A stretch of DNA of 64,000 nucleotides from the NCBI RefSeq assembly GCF_026341815.1, contig NZ_JAPENX010000002.1, positions 310,001-374,000 on the forward strand, read 5' to 3'. Source of the DNA: Streptomyces sp. NBC_00572 (GTDB taxonomy: Bacteria > Actinomycetota > Actinomycetes > Streptomycetales > Streptomycetaceae). The notes beneath the pieces were generated by a model that saw only the letters and a list, made by a program, of their open reading frames with translations, ran no database searches and had not been told where the DNA came from. Shown here in pieces: positions 1 to 7,967 of the stretch. Position 1 is the stretch's first letter, and the number at the start of each line of letters is the position of its first letter. The position numbers and the translations under genes were made by a program.

Positions 1-453
1 GTGGCCGCCTGCCTCGTACCGGTGCCGCTCGCCCCGGACGCACGGCGGGTGCTCCCCGTATGGGAGTTCCTCGGCCGGCCGACGGTGGCCCTCGGTGCGT
101 CCACCGCGCCGCTGCTCGATGCCCTGCCCGACTCCGTACGCCCCCTGACGCTCGACGGGTTGCGCGCACACCCCGCTCCTCGGCGGCTGCCGGAGCGAGC
201 GTCTGACGGCGTGGCGTTTCTGCAGTTCTCCTCCGGCAGTACCGGAGCGCCGAAAGGGGTCGAGCTCACGCATGCCGCCGTGCTGGCCAATCTGGCGCAG
301 GTCCGCGCCGCGGCGGGCATCGGCTCCGACGATGTGCTCGCGACCTGGATACCGTACTTCCACGACATGGGCCTGATCGGCACCCACCTCGTTCCGCTGT
401 CGGCACGGATCAGGCAGGTCCGGCTCGAACCCCTGACGTTCGCCAAGCCGTGA
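1..453 (+). pseudogene. Fatty-acyl-AMP ligase (AMP-binding) fragment
   Basis: This is an internal piece of an adenylate-forming enzyme of the fatty-acyl-AMP ligase type. The P-loop-like core motif FLQFSSGSTGAPKG is near residues 73-86. The family signature WIPYFHDMGLIG follows near residues 116-127. Whole enzymes are about 550-600 residues and load acyl chains as adenylates onto carrier proteins. Here the frame enters from the left edge and stops at 451-453, right after LTFAKP, where the family continues for several hundred residues. Nothing downstream restores the protein before the next gene at 542. I read it as a truncated remnant; the upstream part lies outside the window, so a split gene cannot be excluded. 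Confidence 0.7.
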
Positions 454-541
454 CGTTCCCGCCGCCCGGCAAGGTGGCCCGCCCCCTCGCCCTCGACCGG
501 GCCGGCGCCCGCCGGGACGTCAATCGAATGGATGTCGAACG

Positions 542-1231
542 ATGACCGACCTTGACGCGCTGAAGGCTCTCTGCCCGCCTCCCGCCGTCGTTCTCCCGGC
601 GCCCGACTGGTCCCGTGTCGAGGGCGAACTGGGCATGCGCCTGCCCCGCGACTACAAGAAGCTGGTCGCCGCCTACGGGCTCGGTGAGTTCTGCGGTTTC
701 CTCACCCTTTACCAGCCTGGTGCGCTCAGCGAGTGGGTCGATCTGACCGGTCCCATGCCCATGTGGCTGCGTGGGCAGCTCGACGAGATCCCGACCTGGT
801 CGCCGCCGTGCACCGCCGCGGATCTCTTCGCCATGGGTGTCACCGGGAACGGGGACCATCTGTTCTGGGACACGCGGCCCCAGGGCGCCCCCGAAGAGTG
901 GACCGTCGCCGTCGCCGAACGGTTGCGCGCCCCGTGGTTCACGTACAGCGGGACCGTGACCGCGTTTCTCGTCGACGTCCTCGGCGGGACGACGCGCGTC
1001 CCGTTGTTCCCCTTGGGCCTCCTCGACGACGGAGTCGTCTTCACCCCCTCACGCCTCCGGAGCCGCGTACCGGTCACCGGCCTGACCACCAGGTCGCCGA
1101 TCAGTACGCGCGCCATCCGCGACTGGGCCAGGGCCAACGGATACGAGCTGCCGGATCGCGGACGCGTTCCGCTCGCGATCCGGGAGGCCTGGGAAGCGGC
1201 ACACCCCGGCGGATCCGCTGACAGTGTCTGA
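542..1231 (+). CDS. SMI1/KNR4 (SUKH) family protein
   Basis: The product is 229 residues. Its N-terminal half has the SUKH-type pattern: an ELGMRLPRDYKKLVAAYG segment near residues 23-40, then a glycine- and aromatic-rich stretch with LFWDT near 103-107. SUKH proteins are best known as immunity proteins against nuclease toxins in polymorphic toxin systems, but many stand-alone Streptomyces members have no assigned role. No toxin gene is visible beside it: the upstream neighbour is a ligase fragment and the downstream gene is convergent and unrelated. There is no signal peptide or membrane segment, so it is probably cytoplasmic. The family call is fairly safe; an immunity role is only an inference. 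Confidence 0.7.
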   Translation: MTDLDALKALCPPPAVVLPAPDWSRVEGELGMRLPRDYKKLVAAYGLGEFCGFLTLYQPGALSEWVDLTGPMPMWLRGQLDEIPTWSPPCTAADLFAMGVTGNGDHLFWDTRPQGAPEEWTVAVAERLRAPWFTYSGTVTAFLVDVLGGTTRVPLFPLGLLDDGVVFTPSRLRSRVPVTGLTTRSPISTRAIRDWARANGYELPDRGRVPLAIREAWEAAHPGGSADSV

Positions 1232-1285
1232 GCTGCTCACTCACACTGTCCGCGCCGCTCACTTCGACCGACCTGAGCACCGGAG

Positions 1286-1903
1286 TCAGGCGAGGTGCAC
1301 GGACAGGCCGCACAGGCCCATGCCCCGGTGGGTGGCCGTGCGCCAGATGCGGAGCGGGCCGTCGAGGACGCTCTCTTCGCCGGCCGCGTAGTCAAGCCAG
1401 TCCTGGGCCTCTGCGGCCGCGCGCTCCTCCGGGGTGAAGGCGAAGGCCCGCTCGACGTGCCGCAGGCCCTCGGCGACCTGGGCGGCAGTGAGCAGGAAGG
1501 TGCCGCACCAGCCGGGCAGGAGCACCGCTCGCCTCGGTCCGAGAGCGTGGAGCAGGGAGGAGACGGCGTATTCCTTGCGATGGACCGTGATGAACATGCT
1601 GTCCTCGCTCTGCCCTTCCCATACGTCGTACACGGCGGAGAAGGCGGGGTCCGTTCCGCCGGAGCACATCTCGTCGACGTGGCTGCCGGGGGCCGTGAGC
1701 GCGCGGAACGAATCGATCTCCGCGCCGTGGTTCTCGTACCAGATGCGGTAGTCGGGGAGCGGGGCCCGCTGCCACTGCTGCCAGCGGCGGGCGGCATCCG
1801 GGCTTTCGCGGTCCGCCCGCATCGCGGGGAGCAGTTGCGTGGCGAGGTTCGCGATGCCTTCGTCGGTGTGGCCGGTGATCGCCCACGCACTGGTGAATCC
1901 CAT
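1286..1903 (-). CDS. Conserved hypothetical protein
   Basis: A soluble protein of 205 residues that I do not recognise. I chose the ATG at 1903 (MGFTSAWAITGHTD), although the frame is open to 1936. It is rich in tryptophan and charged residues. It has no membrane segment, signal peptide or recognised catalytic motif. The middle carries an SMFITVHRKEYAVSSLLHAL segment and a hydrophobic PGWCGTFLLTAAQV stretch. The codon pattern, with GC at third positions throughout, supports a real gene over the plus-strand reading of the same DNA. It is convergent with the SUKH gene, the two stops lying about 55 bp apart, and shows no operon partner. Confidence 0.6.
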   Translation of the reverse strand: MGFTSAWAITGHTDEGIANLATQLLPAMRADRESPDAARRWQQWQRAPLPDYRIWYENHGAEIDSFRALTAPGSHVDEMCSGGTDPAFSAVYDVWEGQSEDSMFITVHRKEYAVSSLLHALGPRRAVLLPGWCGTFLLTAAQVAEGLRHVERAFAFTPEERAAAEAQDWLDYAAGEESVLDGPLRIWRTATHRGMGLCGLSVHLA

Positions 1904-2270
1904 GCGAACGACGCTATCTCCGGCCACCGACAGCACCGCTCCCGTGGACCTGCTTGACGAGCTTCGTCATCTGACCGTCCGTCATCACGTTGACGAACAT
2001 GGCGTGGTCGGTCTTCGGGCTGTGGCGTTTCACCGGTGACGTCGACCGGGGCTCGGCGGCTCTCCGACGCCGGGCCGGAACGTGCCCATTTCACGGAGGA
2101 GTTGGCGAGAAGGCGTGTGCGAGATGGAGGCGGTGCGGAGAGGACTTTAAGAAACCTTGTTGAATAAGCCCTTACCTCGGGTTGGCACTTGATTTGCTCC
2201 TGCCAATCCGCACAGGGTTCTCTCGAACGTTTGACGCCCCACACGTCAACACGAGGAGAGATCCAGCTTC
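1904..2270. other. Intergenic region with a possible small minus-strand ORF
   Basis: Between the unknown gene and the protease. A minus-strand frame at 1914-2033 (GTG start, 39 residues) contains the protein-like stretch KTDHAMFVNVMTDGQMTK; it may be a short gene or the remnant of one, and no good ribosome binding site is visible. Nearer the protease there is a lower-GC promoter-like patch (2150-2210) with an inverted repeat TTGGCA (2182-2187) / TGCCAA (2201-2206), a possible operator. Neither is certain. Confidence 0.3.
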
Positions 2271-3470
2271 ATGGCAACTCACAAGCGATCCCACGGACTT
2301 CGCAACGCGGCCATAGCCACAGGTACGGCCGCCGCGGCCGCTGCCGCGCTGTTCGCGGGCAATCTCGCCGGGGCAGCCGCCCCGGCCGAAGGGACCGTGC
2401 ACGGACTCGGCGCCCCCGGCGCGGTCTCCGGCAGCTTCGTCGTCATCCTCGACGCATCCGCGAACAAGGCGGACCTCGCGAAGAAGTACGGCGGCACGCT
2501 CGTCCGCTCCTACGGCTCCGAGGTCAACGGCTTCTCGGCCTCGGGTCTGTCCGTCGACGAGGCCAAGCGTCTCGCTGCCGACCCCGCCGTCGGAACCGTC
2601 GTGCAGAACAAGCGTTTCAGCATCACGGAGACGCAGGAACAGCCCCCGTCCTGGGGCCTGGACCGGATCGACCAGGCCGACACGGCCGGCGACCAGAAGT
2701 ACACGTACCCCGACAACGGCGGGGACGGCGTGACCGCGTACGTCATCGACACCGGCGTCCGGATCTCGCACAAGGACTTCGGCGGCCGGGCTAGCCACGG
2801 CTTCGACGCCGTGGACAACGACGACACCGCCGACGACGGCAACGGCCACGGCACCCACGTGGCGGGCACCATCGCCGGCACCGAGCACGGAGTCGCCAAG
2901 AAGGCCAAGGTCGTGGCCGTCCGCGTCCTCGACGACAACGGCTCCGGCACCACCGAGCAGGTCGTGGCGGGCATCGACTGGGTGACCAAGAACCACTCCG
3001 GGCCCTCGGTCGCGAACATGAGCCTCGGCGGCGGCGCCGACGAGGCCCTGGACGCGGCGGTCCAGCGGGCCATCGCCTCCGGGGTGACCTTCGCGGTCGC
3101 GGCCGGCAACGAGTCCTCCGACGCCGGCCAGGGCTCGCCCTCCCGGGTGCCCGAGGCGCTCACCGTGGCGTCCAGCACCAAGGACGACGAGCAGTCGGAC
3201 TTCTCGAACTTCGGCTCGGTGGTGGACCTGTACGCTCCCGGCTCCGAGATCACCTCGGCCTGGAACGACAGCGACACCGGCGTCAAGACGATCTCCGGAA
3301 CGTCGATGGCCAGCCCGCACGTGGCGGGGGCCGCGGCCCTCTACCTCGCGGCCAACCCGTCCGCGACGCCGGCCGACACGGCCGCCGCGCTGACCGGGGC
3401 GGCCACCGCGGACGCCATCAAGAACCCGTCGGCCGGCACCGCGAACAAGCTCCTGAAGGTCACGCCGTAA
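2271..3470 (+). CDS. Secreted subtilisin-like serine protease (S8, proteinase K type)
   Basis: A 399-residue preproenzyme that hydrolyses peptide bonds outside the cell. An N-terminal export signal (basic start, alanine-rich core to about residue 37) is followed by an I9-type propeptide inhibitor with the typical FVVILD start near 56-61. The peptidase domain then has the full triad: Asp160 in YVIDTG, His193 in NGHGTHVAGT and Ser345 in SGTSMASPHVAG, with oxyanion Asn280 in AAGN. The domain ends close to the C terminus with no accessory module, as in alkaline proteases of the aqualysin/proteinase K group. A GAGGAG ribosome site lies about ten bases before the ATG. A strong hairpin terminator follows, so it is probably monocistronic. 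Confidence 0.95.
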   Translation: MATHKRSHGLRNAAIATGTAAAAAAALFAGNLAGAAAPAEGTVHGLGAPGAVSGSFVVILDASANKADLAKKYGGTLVRSYGSEVNGFSASGLSVDEAKRLAADPAVGTVVQNKRFSITETQEQPPSWGLDRIDQADTAGDQKYTYPDNGGDGVTAYVIDTGVRISHKDFGGRASHGFDAVDNDDTADDGNGHGTHVAGTIAGTEHGVAKKAKVVAVRVLDDNGSGTTEQVVAGIDWVTKNHSGPSVANMSLGGGADEALDAAVQRAIASGVTFAVAAGNESSDAGQGSPSRVPEALTVASSTKDDEQSDFSNFGSVVDLYAPGSEITSAWNDSDTGVKTISGTSMASPHVAGAAALYLAANPSATPADTAAALTGAATADAIKNPSAGTANKLLKVTP

Positions 3471-3566
3471 CCAGACCGGAAGTGGCGCCGGAGTCGCTCT
3501 GACAGCGGCGCCACGACCGTACGGCACGACTCGTCGGGGTCCTTCCCCTCCCGGCGAGCAGGGAAA

Positions 3567-3600
3567 AGGTGGCCCTCCACACATCCGTGGAGGGCCACCT
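3567..3600 (+). terminator. Strong hairpin terminator after the protease gene
   Basis: A perfect 14-bp inverted repeat (AGGTGGCCCTCCAC, 3567-3580, with its complement at 3587-3600) encloses a six-base loop. It lies 97 bp after the protease stop. No T tract follows, which is common for Streptomyces terminators. Confidence 0.85.
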
Positions 3601-3629
3601 CCTGTTGGTCGGTGCCGGATACTGCTGGG

Positions 3630-4424
3630 ATGCCGCAGATGTCGCCCGCCGTGCAACCCGAACCGATATCGGCCGACCCGCCGCACCGCACGGACCGCAC
3701 CCTGCTCACCCAGTCCTGGCTCGACCTCGCGTTCCTGCACTGGGCCGTGGACCCCGCCGACGTCGCCCCGCTGCTGCCCGCCGGCACCGTGCCCGACACC
3801 CTCGACGGCGTCACCTACGTGGGCCTGGTCGCCTTCCGGATGCACCGGGTGGGCTGGTTCAGGCTCCCCGGGATCCCGTACCTCGGCACCTTCCCCGAGA
3901 CCAACGTCCGGCTCTACTCCGTGGACGGCCACGGGCGCCGTGGCGTGGTCTTCCGCTCCCTCGACGCGTCGCGCCTGATCCCCGTGACCGTCGGGCGGTG
4001 GGCGTTCCGGATCCCGTACGTCTGGTCGAGGATGAGCGTCCGCAGCGACGGCTCCACCGTGACGTACACCAGCAGCCGGCGCTGGCCCGGCCCGCGCGGG
4101 GCGCGCAGCGCGATCAGCGTGGAGGTCGGCGAGCCGGTGGAGGAGCCCACGGCGCTCGAACACTTCCTGACCGCCCGCTGGGGCATGCACAGCTCGTTCC
4201 TCGGGCGGCCGCTCTATCTCCCGAACACCCACCCGCGCTGGCCGCTGCACCGCGCCCGGCTCCTCGACTGCGACGAGACGCTGCTCGCCGCCGCCGGTCT
4301 GGAGCGGCCGCTCGGCGCGCCCGCGAGCGTGCTCTACTCGCCGGGCGTCCCGGTGCGCTTCGGTCCGCCGCCGGGCGAACCTCGGGCCCTGGCGATCCCC
4401 CGCCCACGGGCCGGCGGCGGATGA
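3630..4424 (+). CDS. DUF2071 / YqjF-family protein
   Basis: A soluble protein of about 264 residues with the DUF2071 layout: LLTQSWLDLAFLHWAVDP near the start, then PLLPAGTVPDTLDGVTYVGL, the aromatic-rich RLPGIPYLGTFPETNVR block, and later HFLTARWGMHSS. The fold is related to acetoacetate decarboxylase, but its biochemical role is unknown. I use the ATG at 3630; a GTG at 3612 is possible but would overlap the end of the upstream terminator region. It is convergent with the SRPBCC gene, the stops being 14 bp apart, so it is unlikely to belong to the fucose operon. Confidence 0.75.
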   Translation: MPQMSPAVQPEPISADPPHRTDRTLLTQSWLDLAFLHWAVDPADVAPLLPAGTVPDTLDGVTYVGLVAFRMHRVGWFRLPGIPYLGTFPETNVRLYSVDGHGRRGVVFRSLDASRLIPVTVGRWAFRIPYVWSRMSVRSDGSTVTYTSSRRWPGPRGARSAISVEVGEPVEEPTALEHFLTARWGMHSSFLGRPLYLPNTHPRWPLHRARLLDCDETLLAAAGLERPLGAPASVLYSPGVPVRFGPPPGEPRALAIPRPRAGGG

Positions 4425-4438
4425 CCCACGGTCCCGCC

Positions 4439-4900
4439 TCAGCCCGGGGCGATCGCCGCCTCCGCCGCCGCCTTGATCCGGGCGCCGAAGCCGACGGCGT
4501 CCTTGCGGGCCGCCGAGAGCGCCAGGCCGGCGAAGAGTTTGCCGAGGCCATGGCCTTCGAGCACGTTGTAGATCCGGACCTGGGTCCGGCCGTCGGCGAG
4601 CGGCTCCAGGTCGTAGCCGCCCTCGCTCGCCGTCACGAGGTTCTTGGACACCTCGGCCCACCGGATCTTCACGGGGGCTTCGAGGGCGGTGATGCGGAAC
4701 TCCCGGCCGGTCTTCATCCCGGCGTCCTTGACCGTGCTCCGGAAGACGGTGCCCACGGCGGTCGGGCTGTCCGGAATCCGCTCGATCCTCAGGACGCGGG
4801 GGCTGAACTCCGGATCGTTGCGCCCGTCGGCAAGGAAGGCGAAGACCTCCCCGACCGGCCGATCGACCTCGAACGTCGCTTCGAACTGTCCACTCGTCAC
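4439..4900 (-). CDS. SRPBCC-family (polyketide cyclase-like) protein, last gene of fucose operon
   Basis: A 153-residue START/SRPBCC-fold protein with a helix-grip ligand pocket. It begins FEATFEVDRPVGEVFAFLAD, typical of the family, and ends in a long amphipathic helix. The GTG start at 4898-4900 overlaps the stop of the amidohydrolase gene in a GTGA, so translation is coupled and it is the terminal gene of the minus-strand fucose operon. It has no step of its own in the known pathway. A ligand-binding, sugar-lactone or stress-related role is possible; the sequence does not decide. Confidence 0.75.
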   Translation of the reverse strand: MTSGQFEATFEVDRPVGEVFAFLADGRNDPEFSPRVLRIERIPDSPTAVGTVFRSTVKDAGMKTGREFRITALEAPVKIRWAEVSKNLVTASEGGYDLEPLADGRTQVRIYNVLEGHGLGKLFAGLALSAARKDAVGFGARIKAAAEAAIAPG

Positions 4901-5859
4901 GACCCCATGTGACCACCGGTCGCCCCGCCCGGCGAGCGGTGTTCCCCCAGTCGATACGTCTCGACCGCCGTGCCGCCGAACACCGCCGCCCGCTCGGCCG
5001 GGCTCAGCGCGTCCGTGAGGTCCCCGGCCGTCGCGAGCGTCCGGCCGTACGACGCCGCGAGGGTGCACACCGGCCAGTCGGAACCGAACATCACGCGGTC
5101 CGGACCGAACGCGTCGAGCAGGGTGTCGGCGTACGGGCGCAGGTCCCGCACGGTCCACGTGTGCCAGTCGGCCTCGGTGTGCAGGCCCGAGAGCTTGGCC
5201 ACGGTGTTCGGCAGGCCCGCGAGGGCGCGCAGGCGGGTCGCCCAGGGTTCGAGGTCGCCGCTCGCGATCGGCGGCTTGGCGGCGTGGTCGAGTACGAAGG
5301 TCAGCTCGGGCAGCTCCCCGGCCGCCGTGGTCGCGGCGGACAGCTGGTGCGGGAGGATCACCAGGTCGTAGGCGAGCCCGGCGGCAGCCACCGCCTTGAG
5401 GCCGCGGTGGACGTCGGGGCGGAGCAGCCAGGCCGGGTCGGGTTCCGACTGGACCTGGTGGCGGATGCCCACCAGGTGCTCGCCGCCCGGCAGGGCGAGG
5501 AGCGCCGCCAGGGTGTCGGCGACGTCGGGCGCCGTAAGATCCGTCCAGCCCACGACGCCGGCGATGAGGTCGCCGGCGCGGGCCGTGGCCAGCATCTCGG
5601 GTGTCTCGTCGGCCACGGTCACCGTCTGGACCAGCACGGTCGCCGTCACTCCCGAGGCGGCGGTCTCCTCCCGCAGGTCGCGCTCCGTGAAGCTGCGCCG
5701 CAGGGGGGCGAGCGCGGGTCCGGTGATCCAGTCCTGGTCGCGTACGGAGAGGTCCCAGAGGTGGTGGTGGGCGTCGACGACGAGGGACCCACGAGGGACG
5801 CTCCCGGGTGCCAGACCCCCTGGGGCGCTCGCTGCCGGCCTGCCGCGCGGTCCGTTCAC
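4897..5859 (-). CDS. Amidohydrolase-family lactonase, probable L-fuconolactonase
   Basis: The product has 320 residues from the GTG at 5859, which overlaps the preceding mutarotase stop (GTGA). It is a COG3618-type metal-dependent hydrolase: VVDAHHHLWD carries the HxH metal pair, VLDHAAKPPI a conserved acid/histidine region, and FGSDWPVC the terminal aspartate. Characterised relatives open sugar lactones such as L-fucono-1,5-lactone, L-rhamnono-lactone or galactaro-lactone. Placed between a fucose/rhamnose-type mutarotase and fuconate dehydratase genes, L-fuconolactone to L-fuconate is the best fit. The enzyme is cytoplasmic. Substrate assignment is by context; L-rhamnonolactone is the main alternative. 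Confidence 0.82.
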   Translation of the reverse strand: MNGPRGRPAASAPGGLAPGSVPRGSLVVDAHHHLWDLSVRDQDWITGPALAPLRRSFTERDLREETAASGVTATVLVQTVTVADETPEMLATARAGDLIAGVVGWTDLTAPDVADTLAALLALPGGEHLVGIRHQVQSEPDPAWLLRPDVHRGLKAVAAAGLAYDLVILPHQLSAATTAAGELPELTFVLDHAAKPPIASGDLEPWATRLRALAGLPNTVAKLSGLHTEADWHTWTVRDLRPYADTLLDAFGPDRVMFGSDWPVCTLAASYGRTLATAGDLTDALSPAERAAVFGGTAVETYRLGEHRSPGGATGGHMGS

Positions 5860-6167
5860 AGCTGCCACACCACGGGAAGTCCGGCGTCCGCGCCGTCGCC
5901 GGAGTAGTCGTGCACGACGTCGAGGAGCTCGGCCATCCGGGCCTGCCATTCCACGTTGACCGGCAGCTTCTCCAGTTCGGCCAGGAGGCGGGTGTAGTCC
6001 TCGCAGTCGAGCAGGTGGAAGAGGTCGGTGCCGCTGCGCCAGATCGTCCAGGACGTGCAGCCGGCGGCACGGATCGCGCGGGTCAGCTCCTCGGGGACTT
6101 CGCGGTGCGCCTGCTCGTAGGCGGCGACGCGGTCCGCGCGGACGCGGGTGTGCAGGGCGACTCTCAT
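5856..6167 (-). CDS. L-rhamnose/L-fucose mutarotase
   Basis: A 103-residue protein, the usual length for the RhaM-type mutarotase family (ferredoxin-like dimer). It begins MRVALHTRVRADRVAAYEQAH and includes the tryptophan-rich CTSWTIWRSGTDLFHLLDCED block and the NVEWQARM segment typical of the family. These enzymes interconvert the alpha and beta anomers of L-rhamnose or L-fucose, giving the anomer the dehydrogenase prefers. Its stop overlaps the lactonase start and it follows the aldo-keto reductase by 28 bp, so the operon order is dehydrogenase, mutarotase, lactonase. Family confidence is high; the choice of fucose over rhamnose rests on neighbouring fuconate dehydratase and fucosidase genes. 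Confidence 0.88.
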   Translation of the reverse strand: MRVALHTRVRADRVAAYEQAHREVPEELTRAIRAAGCTSWTIWRSGTDLFHLLDCEDYTRLLAELEKLPVNVEWQARMAELLDVVHDYSGDGADAGLPVVWQL

Positions 6168-6195
6168 CGGTTCCTCATCCGTGCCTCATCGTGTT

Positions 6196-7206
6196 TCATC
6201 GGTGGTTCGGGACGGGAGCGGTCCCGGGGAGGTGGCGCTCGCGTCGGAGCTCGTCCCAGAGGGATGCGGGGATCTCGCCGGCCAGCATGTCGGCGGCGTC
6301 CGTGACCTCCGCCGCGCTGCGCAGACCCAGGAGGACACCGGCCACGGCGGGGTGGCCCAGCGGGAAGCGGGCCGCGACGGCTCTCAGGGGCACACCGTGG
6401 CGCTCGCAGATCTCCCGCAGCCGGAGGGCCCTGGCGAGGACCTCCGGTGGCGCCGCCGCGTAGTCGTACGTGGCACCCGGACGCGGATCCGCGAGGAGGC
6501 CCGAGTTGAACACCCCGCCGGCGACGATCGACACGCCGCGGCGGTGCGCGGCCGGCAGCAGCTCGGTCAGGCCGCTCTGGTCGAGCAGGGTGTAACGGCC
6601 GGCGAGCAGGACGACGTCGACGTCGGTCTCGGCGACGAAGCGGGTGGGTATCGCGGTCTGGTTCATGCCGATGCCGATGGCACGGACGACGCCCTCGGCC
6701 CGCAGGCGTTCGAGGGCGGGGTACGCCTGGCGCAGGGCCTGGTCCGCGTGGTCGTCGGGGTCGTGGAGGTACACGATGTCGACGCGGTCGAGCCCGAGCC
6801 GCTCCAGGCTCGCTTCGAGCCCGCGCCGGACGCCGTCCGCGCTGAAGTCCCACACCCTGCGGTACGCGGCGGGTACCGCGAAGCCGTGCGCGAGGTCGTC
6901 CCCGGGAGCGCCGGGGGCGGGGACGAGGAGGCGGCCGACCTTCGTCGAGACGGTGTACGTGTCGCGGGGCCGGTCCCGCAGGAACGCGCCGAGCCGTCGT
7001 TCGGACAGGCCGAGCCCGTAGTGGGGTGCGGTGTCGAAGGACCGGATGCCGCGGTCCCACGCGGTCGCGAGGGTCCGGGCGGCTTCGTCGTCGGTGACGG
7101 CCCGGTAGAGGTTGCCGATTCCGGCCGCGCCGAACGCGAGACGGGTGGTCCAGGCGGTGGTCCTGCCGAGGGGGACGCGGGTGGGGGTCGGGGAGTCCGC
7201 GCTCAT
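6196..7206 (-). CDS. Aldo-keto reductase, probable L-fucose 1-dehydrogenase
   Basis: A 336-residue NAD(P)-dependent oxidoreductase of the AKR superfamily with the catalytic tetrad visible: Asp and Tyr in FDTAPHYGLGLSE, Lys in VSTKVG, His in VYLHDPDD. It resembles D-threo-aldose (L-fucose) 1-dehydrogenases, which oxidise L-fucose to L-fuconolactone. The ATG at 7206 overlaps the SDR stop (ATGA), so it is co-translated with the SDR and fuconate dehydratase. An SDR could instead catalyse the first oxidation; the AKR is favoured because its family includes known fucose dehydrogenases and the SDR fits a later step. Confidence 0.85.
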   Translation of the reverse strand: MSADSPTPTRVPLGRTTAWTTRLAFGAAGIGNLYRAVTDDEAARTLATAWDRGIRSFDTAPHYGLGLSERRLGAFLRDRPRDTYTVSTKVGRLLVPAPGAPGDDLAHGFAVPAAYRRVWDFSADGVRRGLEASLERLGLDRVDIVYLHDPDDHADQALRQAYPALERLRAEGVVRAIGIGMNQTAIPTRFVAETDVDVVLLAGRYTLLDQSGLTELLPAAHRRGVSIVAGGVFNSGLLADPRPGATYDYAAAPPEVLARALRLREICERHGVPLRAVAARFPLGHPAVAGVLLGLRSAAEVTDAADMLAGEIPASLWDELRRERHLPGTAPVPNHR

Positions 7207-7967
7207 GTGCCCGCCGGCCGGAGTCGGAGGCCCGCCATGCCGCCGTCGACGGCGAGGGCGGTGCCGGTCACCGAGGCGGCGGCCGGGGAGGCGAGGTAGA
7301 CGACGGCCGCCGCGACTTCGTCGGCGCTCACCAGCCGCCCGGTGGGCTGGCGGGCGCTGAGCGCCGCGCGTTCGGCGTCCGGGTCCTCGGCCGCGTCGAG
7401 CAGTCGGGCGACCCAGGGGGTGTCCACGGTCCCGGGGTTGACGCAGTTGACGCGGATGCCCTCCCGTACGTGGTCGGCGGCCATCGCGAGGGTCAGGGAG
7501 AGGACCGCGCCCTTGCTCGCCGAGTACAGCGCCCGCTGCGGCAGGCCCGCGGTGGCGGCGATGGAGCAGATGTTGACGACGGCGGCCCGCTCCGAGCGGC
7601 GCAGGTGGGGCAGTGCGGCCCGGGTCGTACGGACGACGCCGAGGAGGTTGACGTCGAGGACCCCGTGCCACTGGTCGTCGGGGTTGTCCTCGACCGTGCC
7701 GGCCGCGCCGATGCCCGCGTTGTTGACCAGGATGTCGATGCCGCCGAGCGAGGCGGCGGCCGCCTCGACGGCTTCGCGTACCAAGGTGTCGTCGGCTACG
7801 TCCGCGCGGAGGGCGATGAGCGTGTCGGGTACGGCGTCCGGGTCGAGGTCGAGGACGGCGACGGCGGCGCCCTGGGCGTACAGCATCCGTGCGGCGGCGA
7901 GTCCGATGCCGGAGGCGCCGCCGGTGACGACGGCCCGCAGGCCGGCGAGCGGGGATTCGTTCGTCAT
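7203..7967 (-). CDS. SDR oxidoreductase, probable 2-keto-3-deoxy-L-fuconate dehydrogenase
   Basis: A classical short-chain dehydrogenase of 254 residues: TGGASGIG cofactor loop near residue 15-22, an LDLD acidic end to strand 2 (suggesting NAD), NNAG, catalytic Ser in ICSIA, YSASK (Tyr/Lys), and a closing VDGGM. In the oxidative L-fucose pathway an SDR converts 2-keto-3-deoxy-L-fuconate to the 2,4-diketo acid, which a FAH-family hydrolase then splits. Both partners are in this locus. The gene overlaps both neighbours by 4 bp. Sugar dehydrogenase activity on fucose itself is the alternative. Confidence 0.85.
   Translation of the reverse strand: MTNESPLAGLRAVVTGGASGIGLAAARMLYAQGAAVAVLDLDPDAVPDTLIALRADVADDTLVREAVEAAAASLGGIDILVNNAGIGAAGTVEDNPDDQWHGVLDVNLLGVVRTTRAALPHLRRSERAAVVNICSIAATAGLPQRALYSASKGAVLSLTLAMAADHVREGIRVNCVNPGTVDTPWVARLLDAAEDPDAERAALSARQPTGRLVSADEVAAAVVYLASPAAASVTGTALAVDGGMAGLRLRPAGT

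Noticed and set aside
1237..2244. A 335-codon minus-strand frame overlapping the unknown gene
   Set aside because: Composition is Arg/Ser/Pro-rich noise and the alternative frame (1286-1903) has normal protein composition.
2172..4916. A 914-codon minus-strand frame across the protease and DUF2071 genes
   Set aside because: High-GC antisense frame without motifs; the plus-strand genes have full catalytic signatures.
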